A stretch of DNA of 64,000 bases from Amborella trichopoda (lineage: Eukaryota > Streptophyta > Magnoliopsida > Amborellales > Amborellaceae): assembly GCF_000471905.2 (NCBI RefSeq), contig NW_006499913.1:4280351-4344350 (forward strand). The letters run 5' to 3'. This document shows positions 12,711 to 24,932 of the stretch, piece by piece. A program made the position numbers and the translations under genes. The notes under the pieces were generated by a model. The model was given only the letters and a program-made list of their open reading frames with translations, ran no database searches and was not told where the DNA came from. Within the stretch, counting starts at the first letter, position 1; every line of letters begins with the position of its first letter.

Positions 12711-13944
12711 GCTTTTTAAATTAATAAATGTATAAACTTGTTTATTTACCATTTTTTATCATGAGCTAGTCATCTAGTATACTATGCTTCATCGGGAGGA
12801 TACTATATCTTACTCCCTCGGGGCGAAACACTAACGTGGCTGATTTTTTTATTTTAAAGTTTTAGAATCTATCTAATTATAACTAAATGATTATTTAAAA
12901 AATAAAATTAGGTTTTGTGTTTATAAATTTCTAGATCAATCCTAAAAAAATTGGCCAGTTCTGATGTGATATGGGGATGATATCTTTTTAGGAACATAGA
13001 GAGGGGGAAGTTAATTTTTTTTTTTCTTTCTTTGAGGTCATTTGTTGCGTTCTAGATATCACGTCCCCAAAAATTTGTTGCATTCTAGATATCACGTCCC
13101 TAAAATTTGAGAAAAAAAAAATTCCTTGGAATGAGTTTCGCCTGAAGGAGTAAATGAATAGTATACTTCTACGGGAGTAGAAAATATTTTAATTTTATTA
13201 ATAATTTTATTTTTAGTTATAGGTAAAGGACTCGTATGCTTTTGGTTCTCTAGGCATAAGATACCGATTTTCTCTAGTAAATAAATAAAACAATCCTCTC
13301 CCTCTAGAAGAAGGGAGAATTTTTTTTAGAGCAAAGAAATGTGGGCCCAAATATTTTGCAGAAAGAGTGACAGTAAAGACGGGTGGCTTGACGGCCATAC
13401 TGTTTCCCGACAAAATTCACGAAATTATTTCGATTCGAAAACTTCGCTCAAAAAAAAAAAAAAAAAATTTAGAGAGAGAAAATGAACACACTTTTTCAAG
13501 TAACTATCAAACTACCCCTCGTTCATACAATGAATAGTAAATTAGTAAGAGCAAAGGTGAAATTACATGCTTGTTTTGTTTAGGAGCGCCTAGATTGTCC
13601 TATCCTTATTGAAATACCAATGACAATCTTCTTCATCCATGAGAATAAATATGTGTTTTAAAGCACATATCAACTATGTGGGTGGTCCTGTGCCTGATTT
13701 AGTATTGGGCGATCCAAATCGGATGAATCGATAATTTAATAAAAATTTAAAACATAAAATTGAGAAAAAATAGAAAACTAAATAGCTCATCTATTGCGAT
13801 ATATTTGTCAAACACAATACTAAAGTAAATTAATAGGTTTTAAAGAGGTTAGGGCAGAGATTCCTCATTATGAGAAGGACTCGACTCAATTACCCTCCCA
13901 ATTCAATTTAGAATTGACAAATTTTTAGCCGATACAGTTCTATA
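12711..13944. other. Intergenic, no gene seen
   Basis: A ~44-bp tandem duplication (TTGYRTTCTAGATATCACGT-type) lies at 13042-13108. Otherwise AT-rich with an A-run at 13450. No gene. Confidence 0.5.
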
Positions 13945-14250
13945 AAGCCATGGCATGGTGAAAACAAAGAAAAGCCTTATCTTGAAATCTTGTCCTATAT
14001 TGATATGGAATTTATAGCTCAAAAAAATGATATAGGTCTTATGGATTTGTGAACACTTGAAAATGGATGGTGTAGATAATACACTACAATATATGCTATT
14101 TTTTGAGCTTAAAATTCTAATTCTTTTCACAACCATAATGATTAAGTTCGAGATGATGGATTTGAAGATTTTTTACACCATAACTATAATTTTGATGCGC
14201 TTTGAGGTGATGTTTCATTTATTTCACAAGGCCTTGGCCCTATTTGTAAG
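13945..14250 (+). mobile_element. MITE family A, strongly diverged copy
   Basis: Only the core aligns: CTTGAAAATGGATGGTGTAG, AATACACTACAATATATGC, TTCGAGATGATGGATTTGA. Ends approximate. Confidence 0.45.
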
Positions 14251-14365
14251 CATTACTTAGCGGGAAAATTATTTTAGCTTGTTATTTATGAGTTCGAACA
14301 CTAGGGTTCAAGACAATCAAATACAAATAAGCATAGTTCAACATCATCATAGCTTTTTTTGTAAA

Positions 14366-14430
14366 TTATTTGGGGTCGGGTACCCAAATCCTCATCATTT
14401 ATTGTGTTCTATTAAGAGTCATACATTCAT
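14366..14430 (-). mobile_element. RTE-tail fragment
   Basis: ATTATTTGGGGTCGGGTACC and TTGTGTTCTATTAAGAGTCA match the reverse complement of the RTE/SINE tail. Short and without a clear duplication. Confidence 0.45.
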
Positions 14431-15104
14431 TAAAATTATAATTGTTATATCTTTTTTTACTACTTTCAACAATGTTCTTTCAACAATGTTCTTTTAATTT
14501 TATCTTATATCATTTTTAAATATTGTACTTGAATCAACTCGCACCTCCTAACCAGTATTGTACTTGTTATGTACCTGATTAGCTCAACTAAATCTGTTTT
14601 TTTTTACTTATCATCTATTTGAGCTAAACTCTGGTGTGTTCAAATCGACAACACAAACAAACATCTAAACGCCATCAAGATAGAACCACGGGCATTTATG
14701 AGATTTCCCTCACTACGAAGGCTACTTACACCACCAATTATTTAAAATATCCAAAAGGGACTAAAGCATCATTCCACAACGTCAACATACTTGAAATTAT
14801 CTCATTTCCTAGGGGTAAATATACCAATATCAATAATTTATCTGTTTTAATTACACTCTTTTATTACAAACCCTGCAATTTAAACCTTAAACCCATTTAA
14901 ATATTAACTTCCATTGAATAATCAAAGTATAAATTTCCCCTTACCCCTCCCAAGAAGCCTCCAGTGCTCAACCGACACCACCACCAGAAGTAGCAGAGCC
15001 CCCAAAACCTCAGCTAAATCCTCCTCTAAATATCGCCACGCCAAATTTGGCGGCTCTCTCTAGGGTTTATTTCTCTCTCTAAATCCAACCCCCTTTCATC
15101 AACA
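14431..15104. promoter_or_regulatory. Region upstream of the GRF gene
   Basis: Presumed promoter and leader. A tandem CAACAATGTTCTTT duplication lies at 14468-14494. Toward 15000 the sequence becomes pyrimidine-rich, as in plant leaders. No transcription start or TATA box could be assigned. Confidence 0.35.
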
Positions 15105-15173
15105 ATGGCGGCCAAAACCCTAGCTAAAATGTTCGTTTTGTCCTCTCTCCACTTTTGTTATGGTCATGTGTAA
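15105..15173 (+). promoter_or_regulatory. Upstream ORF in the GRF leader
   Basis: A 22-codon reading frame (MAAKTLAKMFVLSSL...) starts at ATG 15105 and stops at 15171-15173, 66 bases before the GRF start. It is not in frame with QLQ and ends before it. If the transcript begins upstream of 15105 this uORF could dampen GRF translation. The leader is CT-rich (TTTCTCTCTCT at about 15070). No clear TATA box was found. Confidence 0.4.
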
Positions 15174-15239
15174 GCGCAGCTCGACTGTAACTTTTCCTGG
15201 GTTCTTGGAACCGGAGCCGGAAAACCCTAACCCTAAACC

Positions 15240-18200
15240 ATGAACAGTTCGGGGTGCCGACCGCCTTTTACTCCGTCACAATGGCAGGAGCTGGAGCACC
15301 AGGCTCTGATCTTTAAGCATTTGATGGCGGGGATTCCTGTTCCCCCTGATCTTTTGGTTCCTATAAGGAGGAGCCTCGAGGCCATGTCGGCGAGGTTTTT
15401 TCAGCAGCAGACTAGTAAGGGCCATGTCTCATTGTCCATTTCTGGGAGCTGTCTCTGTCTCTCTTTCTCTGTCTCTCTCTCTCTCTCTTTCCTTATGGTG
15501 GTTTCAGGTTTTATCGCTTGCATTTTCTCTCTTGGTGGATGAAGTCGCCAGTGTTTGTTGGCCATTCTTTCAGTCATTCTACATCCCTGGATCATTCCCT
15601 TGTTCTCTCTCTAGGACGATCTTTTGTTGCTCCTCCTCTATTTGAATCTCTCTCTACAACACACTATCTCTTCCCATATTCACTTTTTGACGAGATACAC
15701 TCTCTTTCATCCGTTCCCTCTCTCTCTCTCTCTCTGAATTTGCCATATTTTAGAGCAATATTTTATTGGCGATTTTGGACCAATACTGCTGATCTCTCTC
15801 TCTCTCTCTCTCTTCATCTCTTTATTTTCTCTGTTTATTAATCGATGTCTCAGTTTTAGTGGCTTTGGGGCAATATTTTAATATGGCACCTCACATTCTG
15901 TTCACCCCTCTCAAAAAATCTCGATTTGATCCTCTCACTGTTCTCCCTATCTCACTTTCCTGTACACCATTTTTGTTCTCTCCGTCTCGCCAAACGCACA
16001 CGCTCACACACAAGCATTTTGTTTATCTGAAAAAGATCTGAGGTATTTTGTTTTTCATGAAAATTAGGTCATTTTGAGATGGTCAATCTCTCTCTCTGTA
16101 CCATTCTCTAATTTTTCTCTCTCTGTCAAAAAACCAGAGTTTTTCTCTCCTGTGTAAATGTCTTTTCTCTGCTACACAAAAACATGGATGCAGTAAATAA
16201 TCTTTTAAATTCGTTTTATTCAATTCCCAAGTTCATTTGCATAGTTAATTTGTTTTTTATTTGACTATTTTCTTAGCTTATTGGCATGCTTGTTTGTTCA
16301 CAAATTTTTTAAAGTGTGTTCTAGTTTATGTAAGAGTTGCTTTATTTGTTAGATCACTTAGTTTTTCTATCATATTTATGCAACAATTTAAGGAATTTCT
16401 CAAAAAAATAATAATTAAGGAATTATTGTGTTTATTTGATAATAATTAGCAGTGTCACCTGTATCTCCTTGGGATTGTTTGCACATCTATTTTTTTGTTT
16501 TTTATTTTTATTTATTTTTATTTTTTATTTTTTTTATTTTATAAAATTTTTCTTGTCATCTGCTAGTGATTTATTTTTAATTTTTTTGGTAGTTTAGGTA
16601 ATAGCGATTGCTGGGTATTGCTGGTTCCTATGCTTATGCTTTATTCAATGTTTGATACTTATATTGGATTTTTTGGGTTTGTTCAATGCAATCCAATTGT
16701 ACTGAATAAAAATTCTTATTCGATGTTTTTTGGAACTCTGCTTTGATTTTTTAATTTGTGTCCTTTCTTTATGGATTTTGCTGACATGTTGTTGATTCTG
16801 GGCTTTTTCTTTTTTTGTGTGGGTCATCATTGGTGCGATGACCCTTGGGCCCTTAGCACTAAGCCAAGAATCTTATTGCGGTTTGAGTCTGGGTTTTGTT
16901 TGGTAAAATTTACTGTTTTTTGGCTGTTTCTAAAGTATCTTCTATTTCTGTTTATATTTGCCTTTTTGAGTAATATTATGTTATTGCTACCTGTTTTGCA
17001 GTTAATATCAGATTTTTGGCTCCCTGCTTGGTTTTTCCGGACAAAGTTTGCCATTCTTCTAGTGAAATCCTTTTCTTGTTTTCCCTTATTTGTTAGAATT
17101 TTTTTTACTATTATATTTTTGGGAACTTTTGCTGATCTGTGGTAGTATTATGGCTGGTTTTGGTGGGTGCTTAGCCATTTTGGATTTGTAGTGAGCTTTT
17201 CCTAGGGAAGACATCTGCTTGTTGTCATTGACTTCACTTTTGATTTGTTTGCTGTCATGCTACCATCATGTATGGCTATTGTTTTATTTCCTTTTGTTTA
17301 TGCTCAAATAGTTAAACTCTCTTTGTGAGTCTTGGTTATTTTTCTGGGATGTTGTTTTCTTTGATTGTGTTGTTATATATTGCTCGTTGTCAATGATTTT
17401 TTTACTTGCTTGAGGGCCTATCAATTATGCTGGACATGTTTTGCTGTTTTGTGAAATTTATAACTATTTATTCAATCTGAGAACAGATAAAAGGAAAGGT
17501 TTGTATCCTTGTCTCACAGTTTCCTAGCTGGGTATCCATTACTTTTTCATTGATTTATGCCATGGTTCAAATGTGGCTCATTTGCCAAAACAATGAGGCA
17601 AAACGAGTTTTCTCTCTTGGAAATTTTTTAACAAGCATCTCTTAGAGTTTGTTGAGGGCGTGCTTTATAATTCAACTAGACTGACATGCAAACAGGCATA
17701 ATCCCTGGCATGAGCTGCTATACCTTGAATTCCAGCTGAAATCAACAGAAATTCAGCCCATCTTTTTTCTTTGATCAATGAAATCCGGCCATGCAAAATC
17801 TCAATGTCTTCTGAAAATAATATATACACAGTCGATGGAGTTGGATTCTGGGAAGTTTTTTTGTTACCCCTGAACCCCTAAAAAACACCAACCAGAAACA
17901 AAGAAAGAAAAGGAAAAAGAAGTAAGGTGGTGAGTTTAGCCATCTTCCCTTTTTCTGGCTCGCTTTAATATTATCTTTTCAGAAGACCAACTTGGCCCTC
18001 TAAAAAGAAGAAAACCATCACTTTTGGTTCATTATCCTGACACTTATGATTTATTCCAAAAGAAAAGAAAACCATCACATCATTGGAGAATGATTTGTCG
18101 TCACTTTTATGTCAAACTGATCCTGGGGTTTTCTGCAGTGGGTTGGGGTTCCTTTTATGGGAACAAGTCGGATCCAGAGCCTGGAAGGTGCAGGAGAACC

Positions 18201-21200
18201 GACGGGAAAAAGTGGAGGTGCTCAAGGGATGCATATCCCGACTCCAAGTATTGTGAGCGGCACATGCATAGGGGCCGCAACCGTTCAAGAAAGCCTGTGG
18301 AACCGCAAACCGTTTCTCACTCTTCGCAAACCAGTGGTGCTCTCAACCAAACTGGAAATAGTAGCTTCCCTAACCTGCCCTTACACCCAATCACCAATCC
18401 GAATTCAGGCTCTTCAGGGCTTTGCCCTGGAAGCAATACCTCACAGTTACAAGTGGAACACAACACCTATGGGATAGGAAGCAAGGATTACAGGTATGGA
18501 TGATTGTCTTATGTCTATGTGTATACATTGTGTGTGTAGATTGTGAATGTATGCACATGTGCCTGAATATTTGAGTCTTATTATGTATCTGGTGGCTGTT
18601 AGTTCTGGTCTGTTGCTGATGATGTGCTTGTGTATATTCGCACATTTGTGTAAATGTGTATTTGGGTTTTGTGTTTGTGGTTTTTATCTCAATTTAGCTG
18701 AGTTAGCATTGATAGTGAAAAAGGTCTTGGTAAGCATGGAGGTCTTTATGGATGGTCTTACTTTTTTGCATTCTTGATATAACTGCATGTTTAGATTGCT
18801 CTTTTTTTTTCTTTTTTTCTTTTGCTTTTTTTAATTTTCTTGTGGGTTAGCATCTTGAACTTGAAGAAAAACATGTGGGAACTGAGCAGTTCTTGGACTA
18901 AGATTTCCAAATTGGCAAGTTTTGAAATGAAGAAACTCCATATCTCCTTGTATCCAGTATTCAATTGTAAGTTTCTACTTGGCGTGGGGCATTTTTTTTC
19001 TCAGCTTAGCTGAAAGTAAGGCTGGCCACGTCTTGTATGTAAATTTTAACAGATTCTCTCCAAACTCTTCCTGTATTGAATTCATCAAACAGGAGATTGC
19101 CCATGCCTACCCCAATTGGGCTGGTGTGGCACTTTTGCCTAGGACATCTACATGTTTGATAGAGTCATGCCTCTTATGAAGTTCATATTCATTTCTATTC
19201 ATTCTTATTTTGATACACAAAATAGTTCTGCTGTTTGTCGAGCCTTGTAAACCATTGAAACCTCTCTCGCTCTCTCTTTTTTTTTTAGACTTCTGTTTGT
19301 TTTGATAGTAAGGTCATGAAACTTTTGGGTTTTATACATTTCTGAAGCGTGGCCCTGCTCTCATCATTTCTGCAGAATAAACTTTATATTATGTGCCTTT
19401 GCTAATGATTTCTCACAATGTGCGTTCTTGTCACCCATCTGGCTGTCCTAATCATTTACTTGCAATGTTGGAAAAATGGAGGCGGGCACCCAGATACACC
19501 TTTTTGTTCGTTTTTTTTGGTGGGTGTGGGAGAGGGTGAGCATCCCTTGTCATATAAATATCTATATTGGCCAGTGTATGTGAGAGCGAGGTTTCACATC
19601 AAAGACTTGGAGGATGTGACCTTCTTTTTATGTGTAGAGATAGAGAGAATATGAGTCCATGAGAGAGAGGGGCTCAAATTGAACACATGGAAGTTCCTAT
19701 GTAAAGTGAGAGCATATGGGTCCATGGGTATGTTTGTGTGCGTGTGAGAGAGCTTCTTTTTTCTCTTTTTCTTATACATAGAGAGAGAACACATGGGCCT
19801 GTGAGCGAGAAAAAAAAGCCTTGATCCTTCAGCCATTTTTATAGACCTTAGCTTTTTTTTAGGGGCTTATACTTTTTTTTGGGTGGCACTAGGTGCATAG
19901 GGGTTTGGGGGGTTAGATTACCATCCCCCCCCCCCCCCCCCTCGCCCCCTCGGGCCCGTGCGCCCCCCAAAACTCTTTTCCGCCTTCGGCCAAGTTGCAC
20001 CATGGCGCCACCTGGGCGCCCACCTTGAGGTCACCACCTAGGCGGCACCTTGGCTGCGTTAGGCGGGCGCCTAGGAGCAAGCATGCCTATGGTGCCTGCC
20101 TAGGGCACACCTAGGTGTTTTGACAGCCTCTTTGAACATTGTTTACTTGTAACTTCATAGGATACCACTTTTCTGCCACCTTATTACTCAGTTGCTATTC
20201 ATTTTTGAGAGATGCCTTGCAAGAGCAGTTGTGGGGCATTGCAAGAAAAACATACCAGGGATTGAGTACCTTTGTCCCATGGGAAGATATCATTGGATGC
20301 AAAATACACATAGTTGCAAAAATCAATGTCAGGTGGTATGTTGGATCACTATTAGGGGCCTGTTATCTCCATATATCGCGTCACCAGGCTTCGACATCTC
20401 CAAACATGAGCATCATCAAACATCCCTCTCTCTTGTGGAATGGGACTAACCAATCAGACAGATTTCTTACATCCAAAGCACAGTTGTGTGGATCTCCCAA
20501 CCTAGGTGGGGAATGCTCCTAAATCTTGCTTTGGCAATCTAGGAAGGGGTTCTTCAAGGGATCTGGATTTTTAAACTATGGGATCTCGATCCCCACTGTT
20601 AGGGAATCCCTACCTTAAAGACCAAACTAATGATTTTCTTTATTTATTGAGCTAGCAATGCAACTAATTACTAATATAGCTGCATTGCTTGCTAGCTATA
20701 AATAAAGACTTTCCCAATTTAAAGAGCCTACATAGTCCTAGACTACAAATATTCTTTAAGTGTGGGATTGAATTCGCAAAAGTTTGGGATCGAGATATCT
20801 AACATGTGCATTGTACAGAGTCTAGACATTACACCCCCAATCATAGGGATCTTCCAGCCTTTCACGATCCCCCACTCCTAATCCCAAGAATTATAATCTA
20901 AATATTGTTAATTGAGACCTCATAATGCTAGCTTGAGGGGGGAGTCTGGATGATTAGGTGTTAACATAGGTAGTTTAGTACTTTAGTTATCTCTTATGAA
21001 TGGAAAGTAAAATTTTGGGTTATGAGGTCTTATGCTTATCCTTACACATACATACATACATGCATATAGGTATGGAAAACGATTTTATAAGGTAACCAGC
21101 TAATTCTATTGTATAAAACACATGGTTAGAGGGATTTTCTAGGATTTCTTAGGCTAAAAAAAAAATATTTCGAAGGAACAAAATCATTTTGAATGCTTGA

Positions 21201-22475
21201 AGGCCTAGATCCACCATCCATTGAATGGATGGCCTGTATTTACTGAAATGGCAAACTCATTTTCTGCAAACTCATCTTTTTTACTTGTTTTGACACGTAG
21301 ATGGAATGAAGATGTGTGCAAGTTTTGGGGCCCAACAAACCCCTCTAGCTCCAATGGGCTTATGCAAGTATAAGCCAATGGACTTGGATAACATCTGTGT
21401 GTGTGTGTGTGTATGTATAATGCTGAAAGGTGCAGTTCTAGTGCCACAAGCTTTTACAATGTGTGTGTGTGTGTATGTGTGCCTAATGGTAAACATAGAA
21501 TATTCTACTCCAAAATTTTTTCATTATGTTCAAAAATGACTTTTGACTATAAATTGTACATGTATTTTAAAAAGAGTATTTTTGGTTATTCAAAACCCTC
21601 CAAACATCAAGTTCAAACTTAAAATGATTACTTGGGCTTTTTGAATCATGTTAAATTTAGGAAGCAATTTAAAATTAGAAATATGCTGTTTCATGGAATT
21701 TACACTGCTAATGTACTTTTAGTTTTATAAGGGTTTTTTATGGTAAAAATTTTCAGAGTAGGAAGATCTAAGTTCACAATTAGAGTGGTGTATCATAATG
21801 AGAATATTCTCAATTATTTGTGATTGTTCCGAACCACGATTAGTTTACATAGATTACAATAATGCATATTTTTTTTATTTCTTCATGTTGTCCATACTGC
21901 TTCATGGATGGTTTTCCCACCATTATAGTGGTTTGTTCTTCTTCCATGCATTCTTACGATTTTCTCCCTATCTTAATGGACATTGCAGGTATCTCCAGGG
22001 AATGAAAGAAGTTGATGAGCATAGTTTCTTCTCAGAAGCTTCTGGAAGTGCAAGGGCTCTCGGAATGGAAGCTTCTTTGGACAACAATTGGCGTCTCACG
22101 CCATCAAGAGTCTCTTCCTTTCCAATATCGAAAGCTAGAAATGGCTCCATTTTGCAAAACAATTACCCCCAGCTTCAAAACCTAGAAGATCTAGGGAACA
22201 CTACCTTTCCCTCTGCGCTGTCAAAGCAGCAACAACATTGCTTTTTGGGAAGTGAATTTCGTTCAACAGAGACGATGAAAGTTGGGCAGGAGCAGGAAGG
22301 CCAACCACTACGCCACTTCTTTGATGACTGGCCGAAAACTAGAGATTCTTGGGCTGATTTAGAAGATGAGAGAGGGAATAGGACCTCCTTTTCAACTACT
22401 CAACTCTCTATTTCCATTCCAATGGCCTCAAGTGATTTCTCTGCTACAAGTTCGCAATCGCCAAATAGTAAGTAA
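15240..22475 (+). CDS. GRF: Growth-regulating factor (GRF) transcription factor, three main coding exons
   Basis: GRFs are plant nuclear transcription factors that pair with GIF/AN3 coactivators to drive cell proliferation in leaves and other organs. Coding exons are 15240-15414, 18139-18493 and 21989-22475, with GT/AG borders and matching phases (1, then 2), giving 338 residues. The QLQ domain lies at about residues 8-44 ([20 protein letters not shown]), with the typical VPVPPDLL-like stretch after it. The WRC domain lies at about 70-113, with a nuclear-localisation-like basic run and a CX9CX10CX2H zinc motif (C76, C86, C97, H100). The C-terminal part has a [11 protein letters not shown] block, an FFDDWP block and a [11 protein letters not shown] (TQL-like) block, as in other GRFs. 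The start is the first ATG that gives a QLQ domain near the N terminus. A canonical donor overlaps the stop region (see the separate entry), so the last two residues are uncertain. The GRF assignment is secure; the subgroup number is not. Confidence 0.95.
15415..18138 (+). other. GRF intron 1
   Basis: Intron of 2.7 kb, GT at 15415 and CAG at 18136-18138. The first 700 bases carry several CT microsatellite runs (about 15470-15490, 15718-15736, 15790-15813), and 16490-16580 is T-rich. No transposon ends were recognised in it. Confidence 0.75.
18281..18302 (+). promoter_or_regulatory. miR396 target site in GRF exon 2
   Basis: Just after the WRC zinc motif, the codons for residues R-S-R-K-P-V-E contain the conserved GRF sequence complementary to miR396. 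It includes the single extra C that bulges in GRF/miR396 pairing (core TTCAAGAAAGCCTGTGGAA). In other plants miR396 cleaves GRF transcripts here and limits GRF activity in older tissue. The site is intact, so this copy is probably regulated the same way. Confidence 0.9.
19870..20141. mobile_element. GC-rich hAT element fragment (right end)
   Basis: A GC-rich block in GRF intron 2 has a C homopolymer (about 19926-19943) and repeated CCTAGGCG/GGCGCC palindromes, ending ...TTTGAACATTG at 20141. The motifs and the ending match the subterminal regions of the hAT elements at 41705-45058 and 46911-48093. No left terminal repeat or matching 8-bp duplication was found, so this is probably a truncated copy. 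Confidence 0.55.
20500..20890 (+). repeat. Interspersed repeat, GATCTCGATCCCC family, copy 1
   Basis: About 390 bp in GRF intron 2 that is clearly related, in the same orientation, to 37868-38290 in COLD1 intron 1. Shared blocks include GGGATCTCGATCCCC, CACCTTAAAGACCA-like text, CTAATATAG and TTTCACGATCCC/TTTCGCGATCCC. No coding potential; class unknown. Confidence 0.6.
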
Positions 22476-23096
22476 ACAAAAAGCCTTTTTCTTGAAAGTG
22501 TGAGCAAAAAATGCCATGAATTGATTGGATTCATCCATGGTCAAATAAGACTGTAAAACCATAATTGATTGGATTCATCACCATCCAATGAAAAGATTGA
22601 TGGTGATGGGGATAGTTGGACGCACAATTGGGGTCACACATTGTTCCGTCCACTCTACATTTGTCATTTAGATAGACATTGTCCAATGGTCCATTGGATT
22701 ATGGTATTGTTGATTTGAATTCAGTGGATTCAATTCATGTTGAAATGAATTGGGTTATTGGCCTATATACTAATACTGGTCATGACTCATGACATCCCAA
22801 CTTGGTTGAGCCATTGAGGATTGGTAGTAAGAAGGCTTTTGAATCTGCAGTCTCAAAAAAATGCTAATTTTCAAATTTCAGATCCAATATCCAGCAAAGA
22901 TATTGAATGGAAGCTTTTTACGGATTTTTTACCAAAAACAAACTCCCCTTCAAATGGGTCTGAAATTTGAAATTTCAGTTTCTGTCCTTCCAAAAATTTG
23001 AAACCTTAAACCTTGCCTTAAACTAAATTGCATCACCAATGTAATGATGTGAGCCCCTGCATGATTGTTCTCAACTTCCATGTTGCAGATGATTGA
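22461..23096 (+). other. Alternative GRF 3' end: possible donor and tiny fourth exon
   Basis: The last codons of exon 3 read through to a TAA, but the same bases form a strong donor (A|GTAAGT, GT at 22468-22469). An acceptor at 23088 (TTGCAG) followed by AT GAT TGA would join in phase 1 and end the protein ...QSPNND. Both versions are about 338 residues. The sequence alone cannot choose between them. Confidence 0.4.
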
Positions 23097-23649
23097 TCTT
23101 AAATATGCTCAGTGTCGCTGAATTTCGTGCTGATGCCCAGTTGTAGAAGACATGGTTTTTTCCTTGTGGTTATGGAAAGAAGTGTTATTGTACCATTGAA
23201 GTTTTAAATTTTCTTATGCTCTGTTTCTATCATGACTCTCCTTTGTGATTTGGGTAAACTTGTCATGAAATGGCCGAATAATCTGGTTTTCTGGTTTCAT
23301 TTTGTAATGTGATATCAGAATTGTGCCATTGTGCTAGATTAATTTGTCTCCCTCCCTACTGAATCACTTGTAGAGGCTCTTACTCCAATGCAAGTTTCTT
23401 GTCCACAGTAAAGAAATGGTCAATGGGTTTCCCTGATGATTTTGATGTGTTTTGCGTAGATGGAGATATGCAAACTCCACACCTAGTAACAGCAATCGCA
23501 TGATTCTTTATGTCGGATTTTCCACAGTAGCCAAAATGCAAATGCTGATTTCCTTGAAAATTTCACTGTTGGATTTATTGTCTGTTTTACAGCTTTATGA
23601 GCCTATTACTCATTTCTTGATTTCCTTGTGCATTTTAGTTTGGACGCGG
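22476..23649. other. GRF downstream region
   Basis: Probable 3' UTR and flank; the possible fourth exon at 23089 lies here. No other gene. Confidence 0.5.
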
Positions 23650-24290
23650 TTAGCATGCGGCCGGTCCACATATTGTAGAAATGTCTTCATATTGTAGAAA
23701 TGCGGGCTTGGCAATAAACATATTTTTAAAATATAATTTGAACCTAATTTTTAAATAATATATAATCTTTAACATGGAGATCATGAATAATGATTTTTTT
23801 TTTTTAAAACTCGAAATAATAATTATATTAAAAAACATGTGGACCGTTACAATTGTTTTAGATGGACCACCTATTTGCACGGTTTATACCTCTAGATCGA
23901 AATGCTGTCCAGCCTTCGAAACAATTGTTCTTTTAGTTTTACTATCCATTAATAAATAACATACTATCTCAAATTTAACTGTAGGATCCGGTTTCTATGT
24001 GGCCAAGCCCCCCGTATATGTAGAATTGCGGGCCTCTTAAGAAATCTATTTTTGAGATGGAATTTAAGACTTAATTTTTAAGGAAATGTAATTTGTAACA
24101 TGGAGATCATGAATATGAAAAATAAAAAAAATAATAAAAATAATAATTTTAATAAGAAAACATTTGGTCCGTTGGTTTCCATTGTTTTTAGATTAAACAC
24201 TTACTTGCATCAATTTTTAAGATGGATGCTTTACACTTTCTAGACTGTATATGTAGAGATGTGGTCTAGCCCGTATGAAACAATTTTCCT
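23650..24290 (+). repeat. Diverged direct duplication, unit ~300 bp
   Basis: Two units, about 23650-23930 and 23990-24290, share ATTGTAGAAATGCGGGC-like, TAACATGGAGATCATGAATA and GAAACAATTKTYCTT in order. No terminal repeats or ORF. Confidence 0.6.
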
Positions 24291-24567
24291 TAACTATATT
24301 GGGTCATTCTTCTTGTGACCACTAGTTCCATGATCTAGTGGTACAAATTTTCATGCTATGCCTTTGTTCATTCCAATCTTGTTCAACGTTTTTAATGAGT
24401 TAATAATGGTTGGTTCGACCTAAATTGGTCAAACATGGTTTATGATTGATTGCGAACTAAATTCATATTTTACTTTGGATTAGACTAAGCCAAGACAATG
24501 GCCAATGGTTGACTAGTCGGATTAACCGATCTTGTATAGTCTTGATTAGTGTTTAAATAATATGTAC

Positions 24568-24932
24568 GGTGTGGAAGGTGGTAATCTTAAGAAATTAAAG
24601 CAAGCAGCATCTTAAATCTTGCTAAGAGGCATATTTGGTGTTAGAAACCCTTATAATGACCTAAAAACCATTTTTACACCTAGTCAAGAAATTAAAATTC
24701 CAAAAATAGTGTAGCTTGGGCATATCTAACTATTTAAACATTTTAAAAATGGACGGTCTAGATAATGTGTTACAAGATATTATTTTAGGACCTGAAATCC
24801 TTTTTCTTCATATCTATACCCTTTTTGATTGAGGAGATTAATTGTAGAAGTCTTTCACATTGGAACAGCCTTTTTCAAATGGATTTTCAATGTGCATTTT
24901 ACTTTAAGGTTAGCACCTTGTATGAACTTTTT
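24568..24932 (+). mobile_element. MITE family A copy
   Basis: Starts GGTGTGGAAGGTGGTAATCT and ends TTAAGGTTAGCACCTTGTATG plus AACTTTTTT; core ATGGACGGTCTAGATAATGTG. Confidence 0.65.

Larger units (their letters stand above)
18494..21988 (+). other. GRF intron 2
   Basis: Intron of 3.5 kb (donor GTATGG, acceptor TTGCAG). It holds the hAT fragment and the GATCTCGATCCCC repeat listed separately, GT dinucleotide runs at about 21394-21412 and 21461-21475, and one 127-codon open frame at 20139-20522 that matches no family I recognise. Confidence 0.75.

Noticed and set aside
15401-15841. Ser/Leu-rich ORFs over GRF intron 1
   Set aside because: They arise from CT microsatellites in the intron.
21281-21496. 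Cys/Val and Thr/His-rich ORFs
   Set aside because: Products of GT/CA dinucleotide runs.
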